Source: Eonycteris spelaea
Taxonomy: Eukaryota > Chordata > Mammalia > Chiroptera > Pteropodidae
Assembly (NCBI GenBank): GCA_003508835.1
Contig: PUFA01000313.1
Location: forward strand, 310,001-374,000
Direction: 5' to 3'
DNA: 64,000 nucleotides
Position numbers and translations under genes: made by a program
Notes under the pieces: model-generated
Database searches by the model: none
Told to the model about the DNA's origin: nothing
The model's input: the letters and a program-made list of their open reading frames with translations, nothing else
Part shown: in pieces, positions 11,863 to 23,470 of the stretch
Numbering within the stretch: position 1 is the first letter of the stretch
Layout: each line of letters starts with the position of its first letter

Positions 11863-11934
11863 ATACCTTTCTAAGGTTGATTCAGTCATACTCCTCACTG
11901 CAGGGTACAGGATCATGCAGAGCCTCTTGTTCTA

Positions 11935-12048
11935 ATTTATTTTTTTTTTTTTCCCTGATTCTCCCACCCATTCCCTTCCTCCTCAGAAGTACTCCTTTGT
12001 TATCATTTGATATGTCTTTGTTTATATTTTTAAATTTTAAATAAATAG
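11935..12048. other. T-run and pyrimidine-rich stretch
   Basis: A 14-T run (11,938-11,951) is followed by a C/T-rich stretch 'ctcccacccattcccttcc' that could be antisense old L1 3' UTR. Weak. Confidence 0.35.
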
Positions 12049-12500
12049 TGTGATGGTTAATTTATTCATTAACTTGACTGGGCTCAGGGATGCCCATATA
12101 GCTGGTAAAACATTAATAGTTATTTCTGGGAGTGTGTATGAGGGTGTCTCCAGAAGAGATTAGCACTTAAATCAGTAGACACAGTAAGGTCACCTGTTGC
12201 CCTGACCAATGAATGAAAATCATCCAATGCCCTGAGGGCTTGGATGGAACAAATTGGCAAAGAAAGGGCAGATTTATTCTCTTTGCTTGAGCTGTGGCAT
12301 CCATCTTCTGCTCTTGAATATAGGTGTTCCTGGTTCTTGGGCCTTCAGACTTAGACTGAGATTTATACCACTGGCCCCCGAGTCTCAGACCTTTGCACTC
12401 AAACTGAATTACACCACTGGCGTTCCTGGTTCTCCAGTTTGCAGGTAGCAGATTGTGGGACTTCTCTGCCTCCGCAATCATATGGGTCAATTCTTATTTT
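12049..12500 (+). mobile_element. Ancient LTR-like element starting TGTGATGGTTAAT
   Basis: Starts 'tgtgatggttaatttattc', then 'aacttgactgggctcagg', 'gattagcacttaaatcagta', and ends 'cctccgcaatcatatggg'. This is a well-known dispersed mammalian repeat that I believe is a retrovirus-like LTR (MaLR/ERVL type); the subfamily is uncertain. The following TA/CA repeat sits where the consensus also turns into TA dinucleotides. Confidence 0.65.
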
Positions 12501-12629
12501 ATATATGTATACACACACATGTACATATATACACACATACATACATGCATATACACACATACATATATATACATAGAAATACATATATGAAATATGTGTA
12601 TATATAAATATATATATATACAGATATAC
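12501..12629. repeat. TA/CA-rich compound simple repeat
   Basis: Alternating (TA)n, (CA)n and CATA units. Open frames on the minus strand here encode low-complexity Tyr/Ile/Cys strings and are not genes. Confidence 0.9.
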
Positions 12630-12740
12630 ACATAATGAACTTAGATGTACACATAGCATGGATGGATCTCAAAAATACAGTCGTGAATGAAAAAAAAAAA
12701 CCAGACAAAATATATAGCATAGTATCATTTGCATTAGCAT
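12630..12740 (+). repeat. L1 fragment
   Basis: 'catggatggatctcaaaaa' and 'gtgaatgaaaaaaaaaaacc' resemble a distal L1 stretch. Short. Confidence 0.45.
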
Positions 12741-12744
12741 CTAA

Positions 12745-13175
12745 GTTCATTGCTTCTAAGTGCTGTACTTTAAATATTAACCTTTTGTCAGTTTTATATG
12801 CTAGAAACATCTTATTTCAGTCTGTCACCTATCTGGTAAATTTGTCTTTGGTTCCCTTCATTGACCATAGATTCTCCATTTTATTTCTAAACATTATGGT
12901 TAGTATTTTGGGGGTCTTGTTTAAGAAGATTTTCTCTGATATTAAGGTCAAAAAGAAAACCTCTTTCATTTGTTTACTTCTATTAACTTCTCTTTCAAGT
13001 TTGTCATTAATTCATATTATGGGTCAGTTTTCTTAATACCAAATGCTAAATATCTTTTTCCCATTGATTTGAGGTGTTACCTTTATCATAACTCTGTTCT
13101 TTCTCTTTTCTCTTTCCTTCATCTATTAGTTTGTGTATCTGTACCAGGACTACACCATTTGTTAGTGTGCCCCAG
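12745..13175 (-). repeat. Antisense L1 ORF2 fragment
   Basis: 'aaccttttgtcagttttata' and 'cccattgatttgaggtgtta' followed by 'cctttatcata' are complements of L1 ORF2. A 133-codon open frame on the plus strand crosses this piece and is antisense noise. Confidence 0.75.
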
Positions 13176-13184
13176 TGGTAGTAT

Positions 13185-13425
13185 AGTAATAATAGTGGAT
13201 GATATGTGCCAGTCAACATTCTAAGTACTTTACCTATATAAACTCCTTAATTCTCACAACAGTCTATGAGATATGTGCTGTTATTATCCCCATAAAATGG
13301 GATGAAAAACAGGCACAGAGAGGTTAAGTAACTTGCACAGGGTCACACAGCTAGATATTGGTAGTACAGAGATTTGAACCCAGGTAGTCTGGTTCAAGAG
13401 ACACTGCTCTTAACCATGAATGGTA
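13185..13425 (-). repeat. MIR SINE, antisense, well preserved
   Basis: Contains nearly consensus 'cacagagaggttaagtaact', 'gggtcacacagctagatat', 'gatttgaacccaggtagtct' and 'gctcttaacca'. It is essentially full length and among the best-conserved MIRs in the window. Confidence 0.95.
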
Positions 13426-13529
13426 TCTTTACAGTACATCCCATTTCTCCAGTACATCTTAATACCTAGTAGGTATTAGTATAGTATAATATTAGTATTG
13501 TATAGTAAATAAGTGCAATATTGTGATAT

Positions 13530-13604
13530 TGATATATATATAATGTTGGCTTTCTGAATGATGACCAAATATATATATATATATATTTTTTTTTCTCATA
13601 TATA
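13530..13604. repeat. (TA)n with T-run
   Basis: Short TA run at 13,533-13,542, a purer one at 13,569-13,586, then a T-run. Confidence 0.85.
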
Positions 13605-14310
13605 TTTGATCTTCGTACACAGTTTCTGGCTCATGGCTCCCTAAACTCTTGGAATTTATTGAACTATAAAAGGAATAGAAACACCTTTTACCATAATATT
13701 TGGTCCTTTTCACCACCACTGGGTTTATGATAAAGAGATGACTTTTGGAGAGCACCTGAGGATGGGGGCTGGTTGTCAGGGGAACAAATCTTGAATAGAA
13801 GGTGGAACTTTCTGTCCTATCCCCTAATCTATGGATCGGAGAGATGGACTGAAGGGCCAATCGATCACTAATGGCCAACGAGTTAATCATTCATGCCTAT
13901 GTAACGAAGCCTCCATAAAAACCCGAAAGGTGGGGAGTTTGGAGAGCTTCCATGTGTCACCGTGCCAGGCCCCAAACTCCATGAGGACAGAAGCTCCTTT
14001 GTACAGGACCTCTCCCTATGTATCTGTTTGTCTGACTGTTGATTGGTATCAGGAGGTAAACAGGTTTCCTCAGTTCTGTGAGCCTCTCTAGCAAATTAAT
14101 CAAACCTGAAGAGTAGTGGGAACCTTTGATTTATAGCCTGTCAGAACATCTGAAGCGGAGGGCAATCTTGAAGGACTGAGCCCTTTATCTGTGGAATTTA
14201 ATGCTGTCTCGGGGTAAATAGTGTCAGGATTGAGTTAAATTTTCAGACACACTTATTGGTGTCTGAAAATTGCTTGTTGGTATGGCCCACACACACCCCT
14301 TAGAATTGGG
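13605..14310 (+). mobile_element. Ancient ERVL/MaLR-type LTR
   Basis: Landmarks in order: 'tttctggctcatggctccc', 'tatgtaacgaagcctccat', 'tctgtgagcctctctagcaa', 'tgatttatagcctgtcag', 'gactgagccctttatctgt' and 'gaattgggtcc'. I recognise this as a widespread eutherian LTR but cannot fix the subfamily. The plus strand is from consensus order. Open frames inside it are incidental. Confidence 0.7.
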
Positions 14311-14379
14311 TCCAGGGGCATGTTTAATAAGATTAACAAAATGTGGGATTAGTAAAGAGGAATGAGTTTGTTGTTTCCT

Positions 14380-14940
14380 CTGTAAATTTTGCTGAAATTC
14401 TTATTAGAACTGTATCGAATTCATAGATTATTTGAGAGGAGAATTGTAGTTACAATGTTAGGTCATCAAATCCATGAACATTCATATGCCTCCATTTGTT
14501 CATATGTTTAAGGTATTTTTAGAATTTTACAACTTTTTGAAAACCTGTCTTATGAAGTTGTTGGGTTTATTCTTAGATACATTATAACTTATCTTATTAC
14601 TATGAATGGCATCTTAATTTCTCATTACAATTTGTTTATTAATGCTACTGTAAAGGGAAAAGGTTCATTTAAGTTAATATCGTATCTGGTAACCTTGCTG
14701 AATTCTCTGTTATTTTTAATAAATCATGAACTTATTGAGTGGTGTTTCTATGTGGCTCATCCTACCCTGACAAATTATGACAGTTGTGTTGCTTCATTTA
14801 GAATTCATAAATATCTCATCTCTTTTATTTATCATACTGTGATATCTAGGATCATTGACAATGAGCTTTTTTTCTTGTTTTAGATCCTAAAATTAATGGC
14901 TGGTAGTTTCTCTATTACATAAAATGTCTGCAGAACAAAG
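14380..14940 (-). repeat. Antisense L1 ORF2 fragment
   Basis: 'atcgaattcatagattattt', 'tgttgggtttattcttaga', 'ggtaaccttgctgaattct' are complements of L1 ORF2. Old. Confidence 0.7.
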
Positions 14941-16534
14941 ATGGCAACACTGACCAAGAATTGTTGACTGGATGTTGACACCACTATGCTATGGCTTGAC
15001 ATGTTAATTCATTAGCTGAAATATGAAAATCTGAACTAAGAGTAGAGACATTATTTGGTGATTTCATTGCATAATGTCAGAAGTAGGGCTTTTCAGTGTC
15101 GAGAACAATAGTCATGCTCATCATTCTCCTGGCCCCAATGATGAAATATGGGAAGGGGCCTTCTCTGGGCTTTCTCGGAACCCAGAGTGGCATGAGGGAA
15201 AGAACTAGAACTATCATGGGTCACTTTGAAGTTGACCACATCCTTGAGCAAACTGAAAATCTGTAAATTTGCGTAAGACCTAGAATATATGATGTAATAA
15301 GAAGCAGTTTGAACAAATTATTAGAAGCATGGTTTTAATATAAAATATCTTGTTCAAAAATGAATCTCAAAACGTTGCTAACTGGGTTTTAAAAGCCATC
15401 TCCAGATATCCTGTGATTCATATCTTTTTATATTTTTAGTCAGCAATTCAGAATACCTTAAAGTAGGCGCTTGATTGTATTGCATTTGACGATTATGGGA
15501 CTATATGTGGATCGATTTATGATTCTTGCTACCCTTTTCATTCAATAAATGTTTCTCATCCCCAGTTTGGTCATTGTTTTAATGCTTTCCCATTATGGTT
15601 CTATAAAGTTATGCTCTCTAAGAATCTTCCTATATATTGTGACTCAGGTGCAATGATTTATGGTTTCAGTTGTAAAAGTTTGTGCAATTATTCTAATAAT
15701 TTTCATCCAATCATAAATTTGTGCTTCCAATACTGTTTCTTTAAGCATTCACTTGAACCTGAGGTTAAATATGATTTTTATAACTATACAGACTAATTGC
15801 CTTTTACCTTGGAAACCCCTTTGTGATCCAATAAATGAGCTCAAATTAGAATGAGTGCAGAGAAGTTAGACTTCTCCCACCACAGTTATTATATAATTTG
15901 GCTATTCATCACAGTTAAATTGTCTTATTCTTCTCATATTTTAATTATATATTTTTTCTCAACATGTTCCATGAAAGTCACTGCAAAAGTGAGAAAATAA
16001 TGATGTTAAAATTTTTTGATTTTATATGAGATCTTATTACCTAAATTATAGGAGCTTTTTTTTTTTTTACTGATAAAAGGATTATCATTTTACAATGTAT
16101 TATTACAATGAATCAAATCTGGTAATGAAACAGCTGTCAAACTTAATTGAAATCCTATAAAAAATTTCAGCTCTGAATTTCCTTTTATTTAAGCATTTTT
16201 CAACATTCGAAGATATTATATGATTTCACTTTATTTTGAGTTTTATTGGAGTCTACTGCCATTGATTAAAAATTTTACTAAATCCATCCCTGTGGTATAT
16301 GTTTTCCTCAGATAAGATTAAGAACACATTTATACTAAGAGAAACTGAAAAAAATAGGACATTTAGGTTGTGGAAAACTTTGCTTGGGAAACTTTGCTAA
16401 CTCTTATAATTTGATAAAAAATCCCTACATTTTCCTAAATGTTCAACTTACTTTCATTGACTTAATATATCAGTGATCAAAATACATTGATAATGAGCCT
16501 GGAATTTGCGTGACCAAGAGTATAGTCATGTTTT
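14941..16534. other. Unassigned AT-rich DNA (1.6 kb)
   Basis: No recognised repeat or gene. The 15,480-15,830 part looks less repeat-like and could be ordinary unique sequence or a conserved non-coding element; I cannot tell without alignment. Confidence 0.45.
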
Positions 16535-16670
16535 GATACTTTTGAAGTCTGAAGCCTTAGGCAAATCATTTCCCTTCTCTGAGCTATAGTTTTCTAATAG
16601 AAAAAAATGAATATGATTTATGAGGTGCTTTCTAATGTTCTGTTCAGCTTTTAAATTCTGCTTGAATTTA
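16535..16670 (+). repeat. MIR3 SINE fragment
   Basis: 'ggcaaatcatttcccttctc' and 'tgagctatagttttctaat', then 'gatttatgaggtgctttcta', match MIR3 order. Confidence 0.6.
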
Positions 16671-17055
16671 TTTCCATCATAAAGGAAAGTTTTATTTTTC
16701 ACAGAATTGTTTTATATCTTTTAAATAATAAAAACTGATTCCCTAAATATTCTTAAGACACAGTTTAAATAACTATATTATCAAAAAGGTCCCCAATTAT
16801 TATAGTAAATAGTCTTGGTTGGGAGCCATTAGTAGATCCTGGACCTTAGACATGGGTAGTTGGCCTCCATCCATGCATATCACCGACACTGTTCAGACTC
16901 TGTATGTCTTGTCCTTAACCTATTTCCCATTTAGAAAAAAAAAAGTGCCGCTCACTTTCAGTGATAATTTAATTTTATATAAACACACTCTTTGAGGCTG
17001 AAGCAAATCTGACTGGTTTTCAATGTGAAAATAAAATATAAAAACTATTCTTGGA
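16671..17055. other. Unassigned AT-rich DNA
   Basis: Nothing recognisable. Confidence 0.45.
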
Positions 17056-17450
17056 CTTCTTTCTAAACAGAACTTGTCTCTAATCCTAATGTAACAGAAA
17101 TATATACATAATCGGATTCATGAAATGAATCTTCGGCTAACGACCATTCAAGAATGATGTGAACATCGTGCGTGGGAATGCTATGTTTTCTGGGATTTGA
17201 CATTTTCAGTGATCGAGACTTACTATATTTGTAAATGGAAATACCACTACAAAAACTGAATGCTATACATAGAATGATGTCATTTGTTTCCAAAGATTAT
17301 CAATATACTAGAGCAATGTGAAAATAATAATAAAAGCAAGATGTTTCGTGGCAAACTTTGGGGGTAAAGTTAGGACTAAAACTGCGAGTTATCTCAGAGT
17401 AAACACTGCAGCTGTAAGTTCTACTAGCGAGTATTCTTGGGGCAAATGGA
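17056..17450. other. CpG-richer unassigned patch
   Basis: At least nine CpG dinucleotides in about 400 bp (for example in 'ttcggctaacgaccattc' and 'catcgtgcgtggg') against a CpG-poor background. A 76-codon minus-strand frame (17,063-17,293) has no domain I can name. It could be a younger insertion or a constrained element; no function assigned. Confidence 0.35.
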
Positions 17451-18285
17451 AAATGGGTTAAAACAAAGAGTGACTGTGTTTCAGTGCTAGAAAAATTTCT
17501 CCTTATGCCACTGACAACATTGGAGATGGACCCTGCTTCATAGTGGCTGGAAGGATTTGAGTTGTGAAAGTAATTTAGATGAAAAAAAAGGCAAATTAAT
17601 TAACTTTTTACATTCTTCCTCTCAAGTAACATAATTCCAATAATTCTTTCATGGTGAAGTATCATTTTTCAGCGGAGGCAAACATTCTATTTCTTCTGCT
17701 TGCATCCCAAGGTGTTACTCACAGAATAGGATGGTGTTTGCAACACTTGCATATGGCAGCTGAGAAGCATTTTTTCAATATGCAAAAATTTTTTTTCTTA
17801 AATTTGTTTTTATGTATGTCTAGATATAAAGTGTGTAAAACATTATATTGATTTTTTATGTTGGCAACAAGGTCATATGGACCGACTGCTAAAATTTTAA
17901 TTTCTTAAGACTATTTAATAAAATATAAATTTATTTTAAAATATGCATCAGTATTGTATAAATAATTTAGGATATTGTTGAGGGCGAGCCTCTGTGAATT
18001 GTGCAAAGGAAAATATTGTGCAAGCCATATTTTCAGTCAAACTCTAGGAGTGTTATTTGGGCCATGTACAAATCATGTTTTAATCTTCTTCTTTGGAAAG
18101 ATGGCCTTAATAGTGTTGGTAGTGATGACATTCTTTAAAACTATATATATCATATTTATGAATCTGTCCCAAAATGGAATATCTTGATGGAGTACATATC
18201 AGATTTGTCCTTAAAATTCTTCAAACACACAATAGGAATGATATCATCAAAGCAATTAAATTTAATTTAGGCATAGTACATGGTA
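17451..18285. other. Unassigned AT-rich DNA
   Basis: No repeat recognised with confidence. The three plus-strand frames of 66 to 87 codons that begin here look like chance; the last runs on into the hAT element at 18,294. Confidence 0.45.
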
Positions 18286-18293
18286 CATTAGAA

Positions 18294-18527
18294 CAGGGGT
18301 CCCAGGGGTCCCCAACCCTTGGGTTGTGGACCCTTACTGGTCTGTGGCCTGTTAGGAACTGGGCCGCACAGCAGGAGGTGAGTTGCAGGCAGGGTAGCAA
18401 AGCTTCATCTGGATTTGCAGCTGCTCCCCAGCACTAGCATCACCACCTCAGCTCCACCTCAGATCATCAGGCATTAGATTCTCATAGGAGCACTGGTCCC
18501 TGGTGCCAAAAAGATCAGGGACTGCAG
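18294..18527 (+). mobile_element. MER1-like hAT-Charlie MITE with intact 8-bp TSD
   Basis: A non-autonomous DNA transposon with no coding capacity. It begins 'caggggtcc', runs through 'gtggcctgttaggaactggg' and 'ccgcacagcaggaggtgag', and ends 'gtccctggtgccaaaaag' ... 'gggactgcag'. The flanks carry an exact 8-bp direct repeat, cattagaa, at 18,286-18,293 and 18,528-18,535, the target duplication length of hAT transposases. The terminal 9 bases are tandemly doubled (18,294-18,302 and 18,303-18,311). Shorter than full-length relatives, so internally deleted. Confidence 0.92.
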
Positions 18528-18535
18528 CATTAGAA

Positions 18536-19639
18536 CACAGAACAATCCTCAAGGAACAGATTATATCCTTGGTAGAAAATGATTATGTTGAATGTGCTAA
18601 ACAGTTATTTGGTATGAACAGTTGCTTATTATTAATGTTGTAAAAAGCTTACAAACATTTTTGAAGGATTGAAAATATACAAACTTTAGAAAAACAATAA
18701 TTGAAGGAAACTGCATGAGAAACATCCTGTAAAAGTGGCATTCCACTAGAGTATAAGGAATTTAGAACAAGGAAATGAAAACATTTGCAATTCTATGAAG
18801 AAGCCCAAATAAAAATAATCCTGACTAATTTCTAAAAATATTTTCTGTTCATTATAGATAAAAGAATAATTTCACCTTGTGAGAGAAGTGAATCAATTAA
18901 AAAATGCAGTTGTTGTTTTTTGTTTCCTTTAATATATGCCAGCTTTGTAGAATTTCAAAGAAGTTCAGAAATAGTAATTGGATACAGATATTGCTTAAAG
19001 AGTTGTCAAAATCACATATATAAGAGTAGTTTATATTATAAAATATTTATAAGGTTTTTCTGTGATAACAATTATTTATCATGTGCAACACTATTAAAAT
19101 ATTTAGACAGTATAGGTAAAAATCATGGTTCACTCTCAAACCTAGCTAGTGCTTCTACATTATCATTGATAATTTCATATGCTACCACCTTAGTTTGCAT
19201 TTTCTCCAAAGTGAAATTAGTGAAGACTGATGTAGGAACCAAAATTACTAAAGAAGGTTGCTCAATCTGACAGTACAAATTATGTGATAAATATATTGCA
19301 AGATAATACATAATTTGATTTTTTTTTCTGAAATAAAGGCAGGGAGAATATATGTCATGAAATAAAAGTATCAAAACATCAACCGAATACATAGATTAGA
19401 ACAATAATAAATCCATTGTCTTTGCTATTTGGCTGACTTTCAATCATAGCTTTTACACACATATTTCAATTTTGATTTTGTTAACATATGTATGCCAAGG
19501 TAGGAGGATAGAACATGTTCTGACATTATTAATTTATACATTTTAAATACTTAGATGTATGGCATGTAGCTCCCATTTTCGCCCTTGGCCAGGCCACACT
19601 AATACTAGGGATGGGCCTAAATAAACCAGCACAGGAAGT
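18536..19639. other. Unassigned AT-rich DNA (1.1 kb)
   Basis: Nothing recognised. The 116-codon plus-strand frame at 18,920-19,270 and the overlapping 89-codon minus-strand frame have no recognisable domains. Confidence 0.45.
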
Positions 19640-19700
19640 TGAAGCCAGAAAGAAAAATGCATTTGCTCAAGGTCACATAGCAGGTTATGAGCAAGTGAAA
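19640..19700 (-). repeat. Short MIR fragment, antisense
   Basis: 'gctcaaggtcacatagcagg' matches the reverse-complement MIR core. Too short to be certain. Confidence 0.4.
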
Positions 19701-19710
19701 AATATTCCTA

Positions 19711-20318
19711 GTAGTTATATGTTTTCCATTGCTGCCATAACAAATCGCCATAAATTTATCAGTTGAAAACACCATCTATTCATTATCAGTTTCGTAAGTC
19801 AGATGTTTGACTTGGGTCTCACTAAGTTAACATTGAAGTGTCAAGTGTCAGCAGCTCTGTGTTCCTTACCTAGGGGCTATGGGGAAAAATCTTTCAAGCT
19901 CATTGAGGCTGTTGGCAAATCCAGTTCCTTGCATTGTACTTGTAGAACTGAGGTCCCCAATTCAAGGCTGGCTGTTGGCCCAGGGTCATTCTCACCTTCT
20001 AAAGGCCCACCACATTCCTTGTTTTGTGGTTCTCTTTCTAGCATCTTCAGAGTAGATCAAGCCCTCATATTTAGAGAGTCTCTTTGACTTTCTTCTGCCC
20101 CGTCTCTTCTGCCACTAGTGTGAGAAAGTTCTCTGCTTTTTAAGTGTTTATATGATTAAATTGAGTCCATGTGGATAATCTAGGATAAACCCCGAATTTG
20201 ATGATCCATAACCTTAATTATGTCTGCACACTCTCTTTTGCCCTGGAAGACACAGTATTTGCAAGTTGCAAGGATTAGAGCATGGACATCTTTGAGGAGC
20301 CATTCTGTCTACACTACA
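19711..20318 (-). mobile_element. MLT1-type MaLR LTR, antisense, near full length
   Basis: In reverse complement it starts near 'tgtagtgtagacagaatgg', passes 'gatgtccatgctctaatcc' and 'gattatccacatggactca', and ends in the MLT1 3' end, seen on the plus strand as 'ccattgctgccataacaaat'. About 600 bp. Non-coding relic of an old retrovirus-like element. Confidence 0.88.
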
Positions 20319-20689
20319 GGAGAGATTGCGGGAAACAGAGTTGCATAGCTAAAGAGCATGAACAGTTTTAGGCTTCTTGATAACTGTTAGGAAAAGAGTT
20401 GTAGTCATGTATATTCCTCCTAGAAATGTATGGGAGAAAGTGTTTCAGCACATGCTCACCACCATCCACTATCCTCATTTTTTAATCAGTACTGATTTGA
20501 TTATGGAAAAATCCTGAGTCTTTAATTTGCTTATTCAACTCCTGGAGTAGGGTCAGTATTTTCCCATATATTTGATACATACTTACATACCATCATTTGT
20601 GAATTCTCTATTCATTTACTTTGTCCATTTATGGATTAGGTTATGAGTACTTTTTATAGATACATATAAATTTATGAACCTGTCTTCAC
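20319..20689. other. Unassigned DNA
   Basis: No recognised feature. Confidence 0.4.
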
Positions 20690-20990
20690 CTTGAATAGTG
20701 TATTGCTTATGCAAAAAGATGCAATCATAGAAATTTGAGAAATACAAAGGAATATTAAAAAATTAAAATTTCCTTTATGATTCTATTGCCTAGAGATATT
20801 TGGTATATGTACATGAAGACTTTATATATGTACATTTTCACATGGTTGATATCACACTATATGTGTAAATTAGCATTCTGCAAATGAAGTTATAATAATA
20901 TTTTCCTACCAGAAAAATTTTCTATGCAAAATTTTATTCATGAATATATCAGTGGCATAATACTCTAACATGTTGTATGTTATAAATTGA
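20690..20990 (+). repeat. Ancient L1 3' UTR-like fragment
   Basis: 'tttgagaaatacaaaggaat', 'ttctattgcctagagatat' and 'ttaggcattctgcaa'-like order ('attagcattctgcaaatg') resemble old L1 3' UTRs. Low identity. Confidence 0.4.
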
Positions 20991-21514
20991 AATATTAACC
21001 ATTTACCATATATGAGGGAAATTTTTCACAACTTTTCGGTTTTGCCTTTGAATTTTGGCTAGTCTTTTTACATTCAGATGTTTTATATTCGTCCATTTTT
21101 AAAGTTTCTATTTTACCACTTTGCAGTTTCTTGCATTGCATCTAAGCATAGAAAGTTCCCCCAAGTGTAAGAAAAATATTCACCATTTTTCCTAAATATA
21201 TATGACTTAAAATGTTTCACACTTAAATTCCTCTGTAATTTATATTTGCATATATTGTGAGTTGGAATTTTAAATGTGTTCCTGTTCTCTCGATGCCATT
21301 CTAATAACTAAAGTCTCATTACCATTTGAAAAATTTTTTTTTCTTTTTATGTTAACTTATGATACTTTTCTCATGCAGCAAACTGACGTATATTAGAGTA
21401 TATTTTTGGCTATATATGTTCGATTCCATAAACCTATTGTTATTGTGCCCATTCTATACTATTTTATTGAGCTTTTATAATATCTTTTAATATCTGAAAA
21501 TACATAAAATTACA
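20991..21514. other. Unassigned AT-rich DNA
   Basis: Nothing recognised. Confidence 0.4.
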
Positions 21515-21637
21515 TATTTTCGACCTGTGGTTGGGAATCGGCATATGCAGATGCGGCCTACTTACACTATACAGGGATTTTCAACTGCACGGGTGGTAGG
21601 CACCCCAACCCTTGTATTGTTCGAGTATCAACTGTAT
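21515..21637. mobile_element. TcMar-Tigger-derived fragment (3' end)
   Basis: 'gacctgtggttgggaatcgg', 'cagggattttcaactgcac' and the terminal 'ttcgagtatcaactgta' match the end of the Tigger-related element whose consensus ends ttcaagggtcaactgta. Only one end is present. Confidence 0.75.
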
Positions 21638-21644
21638 AAAAAAT

Positions 21645-22015
21645 ATTAGCAATTTCTGTCAAATTACCTTTCTAGTTTATCTTCAGAATTATTTTTTAAT
21701 TTATCTAAATAAATTATGTAGCCATTTTGATTGAGTATATATTAAATATATAAATCTATTTGGGAGGAATTGATTTGATATTTATGTTCTTGCCCAAATT
21801 CAATATACAGCTTTATTTATGCAGATTTAAAAAAACTTTGCTCATTAAAGGTTATATTTTCTTTATGTAGATCCTGCACTTGTTGTTAAGGTAATTCTTA
21901 GGTGCTTTATTTTTTAATTGATAAGATAAATGGGATATCTCCCCCTGTTATTTATAACTTGGGATATTTCCTTCTGTTATTTATAACTTATTGCTATACA
22001 TCAGAGCAGTATTAA
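21645..22015 (-). repeat. Antisense L1 fragment (left half of interrupted copy)
   Basis: AT-rich sequence resembling complementary L1 ORF2, including 'aattcttaggtgctttattt' (compare cctaggtattttatt). It is cut at 22,016 by a younger plus-strand L1 and appears to resume at 23,484. Confidence 0.55.
21932..21989. repeat. 29-bp tandem duplication
   Basis: Copies at 21,932-21,960 and 21,961-21,989 differ at three positions by eye. Each ends 'tgttatttataactt'. A local duplication inside the old antisense L1. Confidence 0.95.
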
Positions 22016-22028
22016 TTTTTGAGCTTTT

Positions 22029-23470
22029 GCCCTATTTCAAAATATACTACAAAGCAACAGTAATCAAAACAACATGGTATTGGCAGAAAAAAAAAAGATA
22101 CATAGACCAATGGAACAGAATTGAGAACCCAGAAGTAAACCCACATATATATGGGCAAATAATTTTTGGCAAAGGAGCCAAAAACGTCCAATGGAGAAAA
22201 GGAAGGCTCTTCAATAAATGATGCTGGGAAAATTTGAAAGTCACATACAAAAGAATGAAACTAGACTATTTGTCACCATACACCAAAATCAACTTGAAGT
22301 GGATCAAAGACCTAAATATAAGACATGAAACCATAAATTGCATAGAAGAAATTATAGGTACTAAACTCATGGACCTTGGACTTAGAATTTTATGAATTTG
22401 ACTTCAATGGCAAAGGAAATCAAAGCAAAAATATATGAATGGGACTATATCAAACTAAAAAGCTTCTCACAACAAAAGAAAAACCATCAAGAAAAGATAG
22501 AGGCAGCCAACAGAATGGAAATATATTTGCAAACAACACCTCCAATTAGTGGCTAATATCCAAGTTATATAAAAAACTCATACAACTCAACAACAACAAG
22601 AAAAAACAACAATCAATTAAAAAAATGGGCAGAGGACCTGAACAGACACTTCTCCCAAGAAATACAAAGAGCCAACAGACATGAGAAGATTCTCAACTTC
22701 ACTGGCTATGAGGGAAATGCAAATAAAAATGACAATGAGATACCACCTCACACCTGTTAGAATGACTATCAACAGGGCCAGTATTAAGTCTTGGAGAGGT
22801 TGTGGGGGAAAGGGACCCTCATACACTGCTGGCGGGAATGTAAATTGGTATAGCCACTATGGAAAACAGTATGAAGTTTCCTCAAAAAAAAATAAAATTA
22901 CATATGACCCAGCAATCCCACTTCTGGGTATCTACCCCCAAAATTTGAAAGCATTTATCCATAAAGATATACATACCCCAATGTTTGTAGCAGCATTATT
23001 CATGGTGGCCAAGACATGGAAACAACCTAAGTGCCTTTCGATAGATGATGGGATAAAGAAACTGTGGTACATACATACAATGGAATATTATACTCACCTA
23101 TAAGAAGATTTGAAAATACTGCCATTTGCGACAACATGGATATTGAGATAATCATACTAAGCAAGATAAGTCAGAAAAAGTTGAAAACCACATATTATCA
23201 CTCATATGTGGGATATAAATCTAAAAGCACCAGACAAAGATGACAAACAAACAGAGACTCACAGACATGGACAGTGGACTACTGGTCACCAGAAGGAAGA
23301 GGAGGAGGGCGAAGATATGTAGGGGTAAAAGGGGTCAAATATGTTGTGACGGAAGGAAATTTAACTTTGGATGGTGAACACACAATGCAATATGACGTAT
23401 TATTGAATTGTACACTTGAAACCTATATAATTTTATTAACCGATGTCACCCCAATAAATTTAATACAATT
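22029..23470 (+). mobile_element. 5'-truncated, bat-like L1 with 13-bp TSD
   Basis: Holds the last part of L1 ORF2 and the 3' UTR. ORF2 is recognisable from 'caatggaacagaattgagaa' and from the longest open piece (22,681-23,103), whose protein contains the L1 motif [12 protein letters not shown]. Frameshifts and stops break the frame, so it encodes no working reverse transcriptase. The 3' UTR has 'ggtggtgaacacacaatgc'-like sequence and ends 'gtcaccccaataaattta', which I associate with bat L1s. The exact repeat tttttgagctttt at 22,016-22,028 and 23,471-23,483 is the target duplication. Confidence 0.93.

Noticed and set aside
11672..12044. Three overlapping plus-strand frames rich in Ser-Ile-Tyr-Leu
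   Set aside because: Translation of the TATC repeat in all three frames, not a protein.
12399..12810. Minus-strand frames with runs of Tyr, Ile and Cys
   Set aside because: They cross the TA/CA repeat.
12635..13036. 133-codon plus-strand frame
   Set aside because: It spans the junction of a short sense L1 piece and a longer antisense L1 piece.
13492..13890. 132-codon minus-strand frame
   Set aside because: It is antisense to an ancient LTR and a TA repeat.
22681..23103. 140-codon plus-strand frame
   Set aside because: It is a piece of L1 ORF2 with frame breaks on both sides, so it is listed under the L1 and not as a gene.
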